Part shown: piece after piece, positions 29,502 to 40,499 of the stretch | Layout of the letters: every line of letters begins with the position of its first letter | How positions within the stretch are numbered: the stretch's first letter is position 1 | NCBI GenBank assembly: GCA_039105265.1 | Contig: JAPFFF010000001.1 | Location: forward strand, 6,324,001 to 6,388,000 | DNA from: Tritrichomonas musculus | Taxonomy: Eukaryota > Parabasalia > Tritrichomonadida > Tritrichomonadidae | Length of the DNA stretch: 64,000 nucleotides | Reading direction: 5' to 3' | Made by a program: the position numbers and the translations under genes | The notes under the pieces: model-generated | Databases searched by the model: none | What the model saw: only the letters and a program-made list of their open reading frames with translations | What the model was told of the DNA's origin: nothing

Positions 29502-31235
29502 ATGGAAAGACATTACACACGTCTATTTTTTAGCGGGCAAAGAGAAATAGCAACTCAAACAGATGATTTTATTTTTGAAAGTTCATCCAATATTTGCATA
29601 ATTTGTAATAAATATTTTTCATTTGAAAATGAATATGATGGCAAACCACATACAATGCAACTACGCTGCAATCATACATTTTGCCTAAATTGTCTCAAAC
29701 GGCTTGCACAGCAACAAATAAACAATAAAGATATCATGGAAATCCGTTGTCCAATATGTTCCAACCCCCTCAGCGAGATTGAAATTGATCAGATCAACAA
29801 GCAATACAACAAAACCCTTGAACAGCGACTTATGCAAAAGATGAATATTATATCTTGTCCAAATTGTAATGAACGTTTTGAGCATGTTCCAGGTGATGTA
29901 GCATACATTACAAAAGATAAAAACGGTGAAAAGATTCGTCCAGAAGCCTTACAATGTCTCAAAGAAAATAGAGTTACATGCTTTTTTTGCAAAACCAATT
30001 TTTGCGCAAAATGCGGCAGACATCCATTCCACGACGGACTCACATGCTCTGAACAAAGCCTTGTTGAAAAAGGGATTTTTTGTCGTTTCTGTAAAATGTA
30101 TCCAGCTGTTGGATGTGAAAATGAAGACATTGGCCATCGTGTTTGTTGTCGAAACAAGTGCCAAAAATTGATGAAAACAATTTGCACGCATGTTTGTCAT
30201 TGCGGTCATCCTTGTTGCGGTCTAAAAGGTGAGAAGAAACATTTTGGTTGCCCTCTATGTAACAAAAATTTGTCAGTTTGTGTGATTTGTAACGGATCTT
30301 GTGAAAATGCTCCTTCTGTTTTGATGAAGTGCGGACATCCTGCACACAAAAATTGTCTTGAAGATTTCTACAAATTGATTGATTGTGAAGGAAGATTGAG
30401 TATTCCACGATGCAAATGTCAGTCAATTTTGAATCATGAATGTGTGAAAGATTCAGTCAAAAAGTGGACAGAAATAAGCAATAAAATCGACTCTTTAACA
30501 TCTATTCAAATTGAACTTGAAGAGACTTCAAAAGAGCCGAAACACGTCAATAACTCCAACGATAAAATGTATTATAAACAACCCAAAAAATATGCAAAAG
30601 ATTTCTTTGTGTTTTATCTTTGTAAGAATTGTCAAAACCCATATTTTGCAGGCCATGCGGATGAAGTCATTGATCAAGAACATTTATGCGTGAAATGCAA
30701 AAAGTTTCCAAAAGCACCTGACGATTTGGATAGCAAAGAAGTTGTCAATCTTGACAAAAATATTCAAAAAAAAATATTGGCAAATCGGAAAAGGATTCTC
30801 TCTAACAAAATTATTCATTTGGGAATAAGAAAAGTGTACCACGCAACTTCTTATGAATCAGCACTAAGTATCATGAACGACCAGGAATTGAAAAAGGGTG
30901 AAAAAGGAATGTTCGGTGCAGGAATTTACTTTGCTTCAAGTAAAGATATCGCTGATAAAAAATGTTCTGTTCATCACGAAGTTTCTGCTTTTGTTTATTG
31001 TAACGTAGACTTTGGAAATGCACTCGTGCTTGAAAAAGCAAGGAGAGATTTGACATTGGAAGAGATTAGAGAGTATGGATGCAACTCGGTGATGGGAAGA
31101 GGCGGAAATGGTAGAAATTGGGAATTTGTTGTTTATGATGGAAAAAGAACTCACCCAACCAAAAATATTGGCACTGTCTCTCGATATAATCATTTGAAAC
31201 GTTTACAAATCAATGCAAATATTTTTACTTGTTAA
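29502..31235 (+). CDS. RING/IBR, PHR-type RING E3 fused to a PARP-like domain
   Basis: 577 aa, intact. Residues 32-86 are a C3HC4 RING (CIIC...CNHTFC...CPIC). Residues 119-182 form an IBR-like Cys/His cluster (FFCKTNFCAKCG...HDGLTC). Residues 260-306 form a second RING (CVIC...APSVLMKCGHPAHKNC...CKC) closely like that of the MYCBP2/PHR ligases. It is followed near 370-400 by FYLCKNCQNPYFAGH and CVKC, like the tandem-cysteine region of the same ligases. Residues 440-560 are PARP-like: H447 in VYHATS, Y476 in GAGIYFA and E541 in NWEFVVYD give the H-Y-E triad. It probably transfers ubiquitin and ADP-ribose to one target. Domain calls are by motif reading; the joint function is inference. Confidence 0.82.
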   Translation: MERHYTRLFFSGQREIATQTDDFIFESSSNICIICNKYFSFENEYDGKPHTMQLRCNHTFCLNCLKRLAQQQINNKDIMEIRCPICSNPLSEIEIDQINKQYNKTLEQRLMQKMNIISCPNCNERFEHVPGDVAYITKDKNGEKIRPEALQCLKENRVTCFFCKTNFCAKCGRHPFHDGLTCSEQSLVEKGIFCRFCKMYPAVGCENEDIGHRVCCRNKCQKLMKTICTHVCHCGHPCCGLKGEKKHFGCPLCNKNLSVCVICNGSCENAPSVLMKCGHPAHKNCLEDFYKLIDCEGRLSIPRCKCQSILNHECVKDSVKKWTEISNKIDSLTSIQIELEETSKEPKHVNNSNDKMYYKQPKKYAKDFFVFYLCKNCQNPYFAGHADEVIDQEHLCVKCKKFPKAPDDLDSKEVVNLDKNIQKKILANRKRILSNKIIHLGIRKVYHATSYESALSIMNDQELKKGEKGMFGAGIYFASSKDIADKKCSVHHEVSAFVYCNVDFGNALVLEKARRDLTLEEIREYGCNSVMGRGGNGRNWEFVVYDGKRTHPTKNIGTVSRYNHLKRLQINANIFTC

Positions 31236-31935
31236 TCAAAATGCTAATTTTATAAAAGACTCTTTTCTTTTGAATATTAATAATAATATATTGCAATTTC
31301 ATATATTTTTATATAACCATTTAATAATTATAATATATTATTATTATTATTATGAAATTACAATATATTAATAATTCTTGATGATTGTAACAAAATGATC
31401 AATATTCATTTTTGAAGGTGATATGAAGAAAAGTCAGCCTTTCCAGTGAGTGAAAAATCAGTCAGGATTGAAACACAAAAATATTTCTGCCTCAGCAGGC
31501 AAGCTTAATTAACTTTTCATCACTTCTGAATAGAAGGACATCACGAGTGGAAGTAACTGCCTTGCACGGTTCATCACTACTGAACCAGATAAATCACATT
31601 AAGCAGACAAATCAAAAAGAAAGAGAGAGAATTGAACCATCGCCAAAAGAGACAAATGCGAAATGGTATTTGCCGACTAAAGGAAGCGAATGTATAAATC
31701 AAAGAAAAGAACTCAAATCAAAAAAAATATTTATTGTAATTGCAATAAAATGAAGGATACATCAATATTTTTTTTGCCGGAAATAAATATTTCGATAATA
31801 ATTCATATATTTCTATTTTTAGATTTCATTTTATATTTATTTATATGTATCAATAATATTTATTATTACTGCAACTAAATAATATTAATATGAATTATAC
31901 TAAATTCAGATATATTAATTTTTAACAAGTGTCGC

Positions 31936-31962
31936 CACTTTTTGAGCTTCGCTCAAAAAGTG
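31936..31962. other. Perfect hairpin with 12-bp stem
   Basis: CACTTTTTGAGC and GCTCAAAAAGTG flank a three-base loop TTC. Related CTTCG-centred hairpins occur at 47832-47850 and 55324-55345. It stands alone in AT-rich DNA and is not next to a gene end. Confidence 0.75.
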
Positions 31963-32059
31963 TCTTTAGCTCAGTTTATTGATCTTTTTCTGCATATTTC
32001 CAAATCAAAAACATTTATTAAAAAATTCTGTTAACAAATCTATTTTAAACAATCTTTTT

Positions 32060-32930
32060 AATATTTTATCTCTACATTTCTGTTTAATTCTCATCCTTTT
32101 CATTTATTCTCATTTTTTTCATCTATTTCATCCATTTTCATCTGTCTCATCCAATCTCGATTAATCTCATCATTCTCATCTGATCTCATCATATATCATC
32201 AATTTCATTTAATATCGTCTGATCTTATTTATCTCTTCAAATCTCATCTCTCTTTTTTCTCATTCAATCTCTTATATTTCATCTAAGTTCATTTCTCTTT
32301 TTAAATCGATTTTAATCTTATTTATCTCATCTTTCTCTTCTAATATTTTTTTTCATCAGTCTTATCTTTTTCATCTAATCTAATCTATCTCATTTAATCT
32401 CAATTGTCTCATCTTTTTATCAAATCTCATTTATCTCTTCCAATCTGTTCTTTCTTCTTTCTCATTCAATTTCTTTTAATCTCATTTATATCATCAAATC
32501 TCTTCTCTTTTTCCTCTTTTTTTTCTCAACCGGCCTCTTCTAATCTTTTCTTTGTATTTTAATCTTTTCATTTTCATCAAATCTTATTTTTTTATCTCTC
32601 TCATCTAATATTCTTTGTCCATCTGATCTCATGTAATCTTATATAATTTCTTTTTTCTCATCCAATCTCATTTACTCTCTCTAATATCATTTTTTCCTCT
32701 GTCTCATTCAATATCTTCTATTCACATTTATCTCATCTATCTTATCTTTCTCATCCATCTCATTTAATCTCATTCGATTTCATCTCTCTCATTCAATCTC
32801 ATTTTATCTCATCTATCTCATCAAATTTCATTTGTCCAATTCAATATCTCACCTTCCTCATTTGTTTAATATCTTCTTATTTATTCTATTTTTACTCATC
32901 TTATTTTATTTCCCAAATTTTTAATCTCAT
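32060..32930. repeat. T/C-rich degenerate TCTCATC repeat
   Basis: The plus strand is almost purine-free for long runs. The words TCTCATC, ATCTCATTTAATCTC and TTTATCTCATC are repeated in irregular order. Strand asymmetry is strong. No coding frame. Confidence 0.85.
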
Positions 32931-33934
32931 TCATCTACGTATTTTGAATCTGTCAATAATTATAATGAATGTGAGAATAATGAGAAAGATTATAATCTAT
33001 AAAGAGAATAAGAAAGATTATAAAATCATAAAAATAAAAATGGAAGAATTTCTTAAACATTATCTCATTTTTATTAAAATATTGTCAAAAAGTTTAAAAA
33101 GCAAGGTCAATTTCTCATCGTACGTAGGTCAAATATCAAATTTTATCATTTTTGTTAAAAATTGTATTTAAAAAATCTTTATTTATGTCTTTATAAGATA
33201 TCTAACTAAAGTATAAAACAAAAATATAAAGAATTAAAAACAATTTTAAAGTTCGATTTACCCAAACATACAGAGTTTCAGTACCTTTTTATTTATAATA
33301 AATAAAATGATAATATAGAATTTTATAGAATAATGTTTAAGTAAGGATCGACTTGACAAACAATTGTTTTGGCTTATTGTCGACTTAAAGGAAGATTGCG
33401 TTGGCTATGGATTGATTTAGCTAAGGATTGAGTTGGCTAAGGAATGAATTGGTCTGGATTGGCACAACTAAGCATTGGCATGAATATGAATTGGCATAGC
33501 TTTGCTAAAGATTGAGTTGGCTTAGTACAAATTTAGAAAAATAAATTAAAATAAATTTAAATCAATGGAAATTGATTTTTATTCATAATCGATCTGAATT
33601 GTAATCCTGTCAGGATGAGTCGTAAACTGTCTGAATTGAAACTTGGCTGATTTATCATCTAGTTGAGTTGTAATAGAAATGGACTATAGTTCTCTCAAAA
33701 AGTTAAAAATTATTATTTTTAATCATTTTTGAATAAAAACTCTTTATATATTAGAGATAGGATTTTTTTAATGATAGATTTGATATACTGATATTATTCT
33801 GATTTTTTTAAGCCTATGTTCAAAATGAACTCTTATTATATATAGGATAAATGAAATAGAATTTTTTTTAAAAGAAAACCAAATAGCTTCACAAAACAAT
33901 TGAATAACCTCATACAAATTACTACACTAACTCT

Positions 33935-34861
33935 ATGTCTATTCGTTCTCAATCGAAATATAGAAAGTACATAGTTGATATCAATGACTTTAAAATACTA
34001 AATCAAATTCAATCTGGAGGTTTTGGATCTGTTTATTCTGTTTATAATGTGAAAACTGGTGATAAATTAGCAGCAAAAATTATAAGAAAGAATGAAGACG
34101 AAACAAAATACAAGAAAATGATAAATAGAGAAATCGGAATCATGATTCGTTGTCAGCATCCAACGATTATAAAATTTATGGGTTACTCATTCCACGATTT
34201 TGAAGATCAAAACAATATTGTTATTTTTATGGAATTATCCAAAAAAGGATCCTTAGCAGATTTTTTAGAAAAAATACGAAAAAGCTTATCAGATATTTTT
34301 TTTGATAATACAGCACGCCAAATTATTTTAATTGGCATTTCATATGGCATGATGTACCTTCACCAGCATCGAGTTATTCATCGTGATCTTAAACCTGACA
34401 ACATTCTCCTTGACGATGAGTTACATCCAATAATAACTGATTTTGGCCTTTCAAAATTGAAAGAAAGCATTTTTTCATTTAGTCAAACGCAGCAATGTGG
34501 TACTTCAATATACATGGCACCAGAAGTATTTGAAAATAATTATTATAGTGAAAAATCTGACGTTTATTCATTCGGAATTCTTATGTACGAAGTTGTGACA
34601 GATTCAGTTCCATATCCACTTTTAGAGAACCACAAAATTACTCCAGCCAAATTTACACATAAAGTTATGTATGAAAATTATCGTCCAGAATTCAATGTTC
34701 CTCTTAAAAAGTCCATTCAAAAATTGATAGAAAGATGTTGGTCGAAAGAACCAAAAGAACGACCAACTTTTGAGGAGCTTTTCAAAAAGTTGGCATATAA
34801 TATTGAAGATTCGATTGAAGATATTTGTAATACAATTTCTGATGATGATGATAATGAATAA
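33935..34861 (+). CDS. Serine/threonine (TKL-like) protein kinase domain
   Basis: 308 codons to a TAA. All kinase landmarks are present: glycine loop SGGFGSVY (27-34), K48 in AAKII, E66, HRDLKPDN (149-156), DFG (169-171) and APE (195-197), then SDVYSFGILMYEV and the C-lobe motif WSKEPKERPTFEEL. It should be catalytically active. The start matches the sister kinase at 48201: both begin close to a YIVDINDF/YIIDLNDF motif. The reading frame continues in the same phase after the TAA into a coiled coil and DPF-repeat region (34862-37060), so the stop probably interrupts one longer gene, or this is a natural short form. Confidence 0.9.
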   Translation: MSIRSQSKYRKYIVDINDFKILNQIQSGGFGSVYSVYNVKTGDKLAAKIIRKNEDETKYKKMINREIGIMIRCQHPTIIKFMGYSFHDFEDQNNIVIFMELSKKGSLADFLEKIRKSLSDIFFDNTARQIILIGISYGMMYLHQHRVIHRDLKPDNILLDDELHPIITDFGLSKLKESIFSFSQTQQCGTSIYMAPEVFENNYYSEKSDVYSFGILMYEVVTDSVPYPLLENHKITPAKFTHKVMYENYRPEFNVPLKKSIQKLIERCWSKEPKERPTFEELFKKLAYNIEDSIEDICNTISDDDDNE

Positions 34862-37060
34862 TATTACCTTGACAACGTGGACATTGATGACATACTTTTA
34901 TATGCAGATGATCTTGAAAATTTGAATAATTTAGAAAAAAATGATATTTCTAGTGAATTGATGCAAAAAATTGAAAGATTAATCGAACCAATAAAAGAAG
35001 AAAACTTGCAAATGAAGAAGAAAATGGATGAAATGCAAAGAGAAAATGAAAAACTAAAATTAAAACTTGATAGTTTGGATGAAGATGGAAGGAATGAACA
35101 AATAATGAATCAGAATAATATTATTAACCAAATGAAGGAAGAGATAGCAAAATTACAAACAGAATTAAAAAATATTTCATCTCAATCATTAAGAGATTAC
35201 AAATCTAAAACAGTTATTAAATCATTACCACCACCAAAAGACCCAATTGCATCAGCATCTAAAACAACAACAACAACAACAACAGCATCATCAAAAGACC
35301 CATTTGCATCAGATTCTAAAACATCAACAACAACAACATCATCATCATCATCATCAAAAGACCCATTTGCATCACCACCACCAAAAGATCCATTTGCATC
35401 AGATTCTAAAACATCATCAACAACAACATCATCATCATCATCAAAAGACCCATTTGCATCATCACCATCAAAAGACCCATTTGCATCATCACCATCAAAA
35501 GACCCATTTGCATCAGCATCTAAAACAACAACAGCAACAACAACATTATCAAAAGACTCATTTGCATCATCACCTCTAAAAGACCCATTTGCATCAGATT
35601 CTAAAACATCAACAACAACAACATCATCATCAAAAGACCCATTTGCATCAGCATATAAAGCAACAACAACATCATCAAAAGACCCATTTGCATCATCACC
35701 TCTAAAAGACCCATTTGCATCAGCATCTAAAACAACAACAGCAACAACAACAACATTATCAAAAGACTCATTTGCATCATCACCTCTAAAAGACCCATTT
35801 GCATCAGCATATAAAGCAACAACAGCAACAACAACAACATTATCAAAAGACCCATTTGCATCAGCATCTAAAACAACAACAGCAACAACAACAACATTAT
35901 CAAAAGACTCATTTGCATCATCACCATCAAAAGACCCATTTGCATCAGCATCTAAAACAACAACAGCAACAACAACAACATTATCAAAAGACCCATTTGC
36001 ATCATCACCATCAAAAGACCCATTTGCATCAGCATCTAAAACAACAACAGCAACAACAACATTATCAAAAGACTCATTTGCATCATCACCTCTAAAAGAC
36101 CCATTTGCATCAGATTCTAAAACAACAACAGCAACAACAACAACATTATCAAAAGACTCATTTGCATCATCACCTCTAAAAGACCCATTTGCATCAGCAT
36201 CTAAAACAACAACAGCAACAACAACAACATTATCAAAAGACCCATTTGCATCAGCATCTAAAACAACAACAGCAACAACAACAACATTATCAAAAGACTC
36301 ATTTGCATCATCACCTCTAAAAGACCCATTTGCATCAGATTCTAAAACAACAACAGCAACAACAACAACATTATCAAAAGACTCATTTGCATCAGCATCT
36401 AAAACAACAACAGCAACAACAACAACATTATCAAAAGACCCATTTGCATCAGCATCTAAAACAACAACAGCAACAACAACAACATTATCAAAAGACCCAT
36501 TTGCATCAGCATCTAAAACAACAACAGCAACAACAACAACATTATCAAAAGACCCATTTGCATCAGCATCTAAAACAACAACAGCAACAACAACAACATT
36601 ATCAAAAGACTCATTTGCATCATCACCATCAAAAGACCCATTTGCATCAGCATCTAAAACAACAACAGCAACAACAACATTATCAAAAGACTCATTTGCA
36701 TCATCACCTCTAAAAGACCCATTTGCATCAGATTCTAAAACATCAACAACAACAACATCATCATCAAAAGACCCATTTGCATCAGCATATAAAGCAACAA
36801 CAGCAACAACAACATCATCATCAAAAGACACATTTGCATCATCACCTCTAAAAGACCCATTTGCATCAGATTCTAAAACAACAACAGCAACAACAGCAAC
36901 ATCATCAAAAGACTCATTTGCATCAGCATATAAAACAACAACATCATCAAAAGACCCATTTGCATCAGCATATAAAACAACAACATCATCAAAAGACCCA
37001 TTTGCACCATCACCACCAACAAAAGACATATTTGCATCATTTGATCCTTTGTTGAAATAA
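34862..37060 (+). pseudogene. In-frame continuation: coiled coil plus about 30 DPF motifs
   Basis: The frame continues directly after the kinase TAA at 34859-34861, in the same phase, for about 730 codons. It has no ATG at its head; the first possible start, at 34877, is a GTG. Residues 10-110 of this part are a coiled coil (ENLQMKKKMDEMQRENEKLK). The rest is a repeat of KDPFASASKTTTATTTTLS with variants: about 29 DPF and several DSF motifs. DPF is the classic ligand for the AP-2 appendage domains of clathrin coats. A kinase plus DPF tail recalls AAK1/GAK-type adaptor kinases. I read it as the tail of the same gene, cut by one nonsense codon. Confidence 0.6.
35260..37035 (+). repeat. Coding tandem repeat encoding KDPFAS...TTTT
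   Basis: Irregular units of 48-60 bp and longer compound units with the words AAAGACCCATTTGCATCA and ACAACAACAGCAACAACAAC. Strand asymmetry is extreme, so all three plus frames and one minus frame stay open. Near-identity of units implies recent expansion. Confidence 0.9.
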
Positions 37061-37314
37061 AAAACTTTTTTGAATTCATTTCTATTTTTTTTTTTTTTTT
37101 TTTTATAAAGATATAATTTGGAAATTTGCTCATGGGAAATTTTTTTTAGTTTGTATCTTTGGTTGAATGTTTTCACATCCTTGTAAGGTTTTAATAAAAT
37201 CAACAACTTTTTGCTTATATTGTGTTTTGCCATGTTTTCATCAAAAAGTTTTAATTCCTCAATGAGGATAATTATTGGTCTGCCTTTCGATTTTAAAATA
37301 AAACCACTAAACTA

Positions 37315-37539
37315 TTGATGTATTATCCTTCATTTTACTGCAATTACAATTATCAAATTCCTTTGTTTAATTCACAATGTTTAATAACCAATGAAGAAAG
37401 CATATTTAGAGAAATTCACAATGATCTTGGTTTAATTGTTGAAGAAGTTTTTGATAAGTATCTTAATGATAGCTATTTAGAGAGCGAAAAAGATCTATTT
37501 TACCATAGAAATTCATCAGAAGTAATCTGTTTATTATAA
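37315..37539 (+). CDS. Possible 74-aa fragment, unknown
   Basis: MMYYPSFYCNYNYQIPLF start, then an acidic helical part (HNDLGLIVEEVFDKYLND). It looks protein-like but matches no family I know, and lies alone between the kinase gene and decayed repeats. Could be a remnant exon. Confidence 0.25.
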   Translation: MMYYPSFYCNYNYQIPLFNSQCLITNEESIFREIHNDLGLIVEEVFDKYLNDSYLESEKDLFYHRNSSEVICLL

Positions 37540-38344
37540 AATGGCAAATGACAAAGGTGACATGAATGCGATGAAGCAGTTAGTGTCAGTGAATTAAATT
37601 ACTTGGTTTTCTCGGCCATGAAGTAGTTAGTCTAATGATTGAATCAAATTGAATAAAATAAAAAAATTTATATATATATACTTCATTTTTAAAACAAGAA
37701 ATATTGAATTGAATGAAATGATATTCCAAAAAAAAATTTATTGATTACACTGATAAAAAACATGTAAAAAATGTATTATATTTAAATGAGAAATGTGAGT
37801 AAGATCGAAAAAAATATTGTTTTATTTATTATGTTGATGTTGTTGATTTTGAAGACAACAAATGCTACTATGAAAATCTTGTGTATATCAAATTATAATT
37901 AAAAATAAATGCTTTGTTGTATCAAAAACAAGACAAGAAATAAATAAATGACATTTATGAAGGTAAATCAAAAGTATTTTGTGCAAACAATATTCGCCTA
38001 TTTAAATTATTTTCATTAGTTTTTTTCTTTCAAAAAAAGAATTATCATTCAGTTATTACAATTGATGACAACGTTTTTTACAAGTATATATTAATAATAA
38101 TTTTTTTATAATAAGTTTACCTCCACAGACAATTCCTCCAACTTTCATCCAATCCAAATAAATTACATTGGATGAATATTAGAAATTGTTTACACAGAAA
38201 AAGTCGAACTTTTCCAAAATAATTAAATGAACTGAGATATTAGATTTTCATTGAATTTATTACTTTTGAATAACAATCTTTTTGTGACTATATTTGACTT
38301 TATTGGATCTCTATTTCTTCATCTACAAAATAACTTGCAATAAT
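37540..38344. other. AT-rich intergenic region, no gene
   Basis: Poly-A and poly-T runs and no coding frame beyond short random ones. Confidence 0.6.
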
Positions 38345-38641
38345 TTATACAAAAATTGTTGAATTCCTCATTGAGCCGTAAGAGATGTTGTTCACATAAT
38401 TCTCATTAATTAAAAACTTTGAATATAAAAGCAATGGGCATTCAGATCCTTTTTCAATTGCTTCTATTTCTGTAAAGTATGATTGAATACTTATCAGCCT
38501 CAATGAAGAGCACTTACTGAATGCCGTTTTGCAGATTTTGGATACAGAAGAATGAATATCGATTTTCTGTAAATATGTGCAACTTTCAAGTGCACCATCT
38601 TTGATATTTTCGTTTCCTGATGACAATTCAATTCTAATCAA
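38345..38641 (-). pseudogene. BspA-type leucine-rich repeat fragment
   Basis: An open frame of 98 codons without an ATG, directly preceded by a stop. It contains two to three degenerate BspA-type units: IKDGALESCTYLQKIDIHSS, then KTAFSKCSSLRLISIQS. These proteins are a large family in trichomonads, often surface associated. Only a small piece remains here and both ends fade into AT-rich DNA. Confidence 0.55.
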
Positions 38642-39075
38642 TTGTTAACATCAATAGGAGAATGTTGAATCGATCTCTATTATCATCATCGATATCGATA
38701 TCGACACTTAACAAGCCTATCAATATGTATTGAATTATTTTTCACGTAAAAAAAGAAAAATTTATTTAACTTACATAATTTATATAGATTCTATTGGCCA
38801 TATTTTTTATAATGAAAACCATTTCGCAATATAATATATCAGTTTTTTCGAAAACTAAATGAGCAAATATATAAAACTAACAGATGTATATTTTAAATCT
38901 TTTTTATTAAGAATTGTTATTAATCCCAAAGCTTAGGTCGACTCATTTTTAATCAATCGTCTGACATAAAGATGGACTAAGTTCTGCCAGACTTGATGGC
39001 TCGGGAAGGGAAAATGGCACCTTCCTATTTGTGCAAATTTCTGGAATAAATTATTTCCGAAGGAGAAATTTTCAA
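38642..39075. other. AT-rich intergenic region, no gene
   Basis: No repeat or frame worth calling. A short less AT-rich stretch lies around 38985-39050. Confidence 0.55.
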
Positions 39076-39079
39076 TTCT

Positions 39080-40380
39080 TTAAACTTAACTAAAAGTTCA
39101 ACTATTTCTACATACTTTTTTTCAAATGCGAAAGAAAAAGCTGTTGTTTTAAAAAATAGAATCGAATTTCATTTAAAATAAAAATCATTGAAATATAATT
39201 AAATTATAATTCAAATGCCATAAATATTTCAAATAATAAAACGCCATAAAATAAGGTTTGTTTTGAATACAATTGAATTGAGAAAATGTGAACTGAGTGA
39301 AAATAAAGTGTGACAAATGAGTTTGACATTGATGTCAATTTTTGGATGATTTAATAATAGTTTAACCATTTCTTTGTTTTTCTTTTTAATTGCAATAAAA
39401 AGTGCGGTTTCATAATAATAATTAAATTGAATTTCATGAAAAAAAAAAATCATATGATAATTTCATTGAATTATCAAATAATGAATGCAATTAAAATAAA
39501 TATGATTTTTAATTACATAAAATTAATTATAGAAAGTAGTCTTTACGTGATTCATCTTGGATTTTAGTCTTGTAAAATCATTAAATATTGAATTATATTA
39601 AATAATGAGTTATAAAATCAAATTCAAATTTGACTATTTAAACAAGTTTTTGATTGATATCAATAGTTGGATAAGCTAATAAAAGCTGAACTATTTCAAA
39701 TTGCTCATATTCAACTGCAAATGAAAGAGCCGTTACATGAAATTATTTCAATGAATTTGGTAAATCTTTAAATATATGAAATTTTATTTAAACAGCTGCT
39801 GTAAAACATGCTGAAGCCCATGAAATTTATTATTTTCAAACATCATATATATGATTTTTGAAATTTTGTATAATAAGATATTCAAAATTTTATGAAATAA
39901 AAACAACGAAAATATAATAAATTTGTGTGATTATAATTATATTTAAAATATAAAAAAAAAAAACTTCTCGATTGATATCAACTTTAGGATGAGATAATAA
40001 AAGCTGAACAATTTCCTTGTTTCCACCTTTTACGGCTTGAAATAATGTAGTTTCATGAAAGTTTATCAGAAATCTTATGAAATTATTCTTTTGGAATTGA
40101 ATACAAAGAAGATGATGAAAATATCTCTACTTACTTTGTTAATATCTATTTTTGGATTAGATAACAAATATTTAACAATTTCTACTTCTTCATTTTCAAT
40201 TGCATGCGATAATGCTGTTTGATAAAAGACAAAACTTTTAAATCTCATTAAATGTAAATAATAATTATAATGTACATGTTTATATCAAAATTTGGCTTTG
40301 ATGTTATTATTTTAACGATTTCAAGATTACCTTCAGAAATTGCTTCCACTAAAAAGTCGTAACTATAAAAATATAAATGT
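39080..40380 (-). pseudogene. Six scattered ankyrin repeats downstream of a DUF3447 gene
   Basis: On the minus strand, six recognisable ankyrin units occur at about 40283-40372, 40140-40225, 39965-40060, 39650-39735, 39330-39420 and 39080-39150. Examples are ALSHAIENEEVEIVKYLL, TLFQAVKGGNKEIVQLLL and ALFIAIKKKNKEMVKLLL. Each is about 30 codons, begins near a TAL/TTL motif and ends near DIN. The units are separated by 80-240 bases of AT-rich DNA with stops. They follow the DUF3447 gene at 40500-41582 on the same strand. This is either a decayed ankyrin gene or one interrupted by intron-like spacers; I see no consistent splice signals. Confidence 0.6.
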
Positions 40381-40499
40381 GAATATCAAAAAACAAATTC
40401 TATTCGAATATAATGAAATTAATAGTCATAAATTTCATTAATAGTTATCTTTTAAATATCATTCAAAACCAAATAATTTTAAATATCATTAATAAATAT

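Larger units (their letters stand above)
31236..33930. other. 2.7-kb intergenic region without a supported gene
   Basis: Holds a hairpin at 31936-31962 and a 900-bp T/C-rich block (32060-32930). Around 33330-33530 there is a weak repeat of GGATTGAGTTGGCTAAG-like words. Short frames at 31547-31753 and 32944-33171 have biased composition and no start context; I do not call them. Confidence 0.6.

Noticed and set aside
31547-31753. 68-codon frame between the E3/PARP gene and the T/C-rich block
   Set aside because: Lys/Glu/Gln-biased, no motif and no upstream signal. Likely chance.
32060-32930. Coding repeat in the T/C-rich block
   Set aside because: Stops interrupt every frame and the word order is irregular. 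Treated as low-complexity DNA.
35197-37233. 678-codon open frame on the minus strand of the DPF repeat region
   Set aside because: It is the antisense shadow of a strongly strand-asymmetric coding repeat that lacks stops in several frames. Its Val/Asp/Ala repeats have no start context and no domain.
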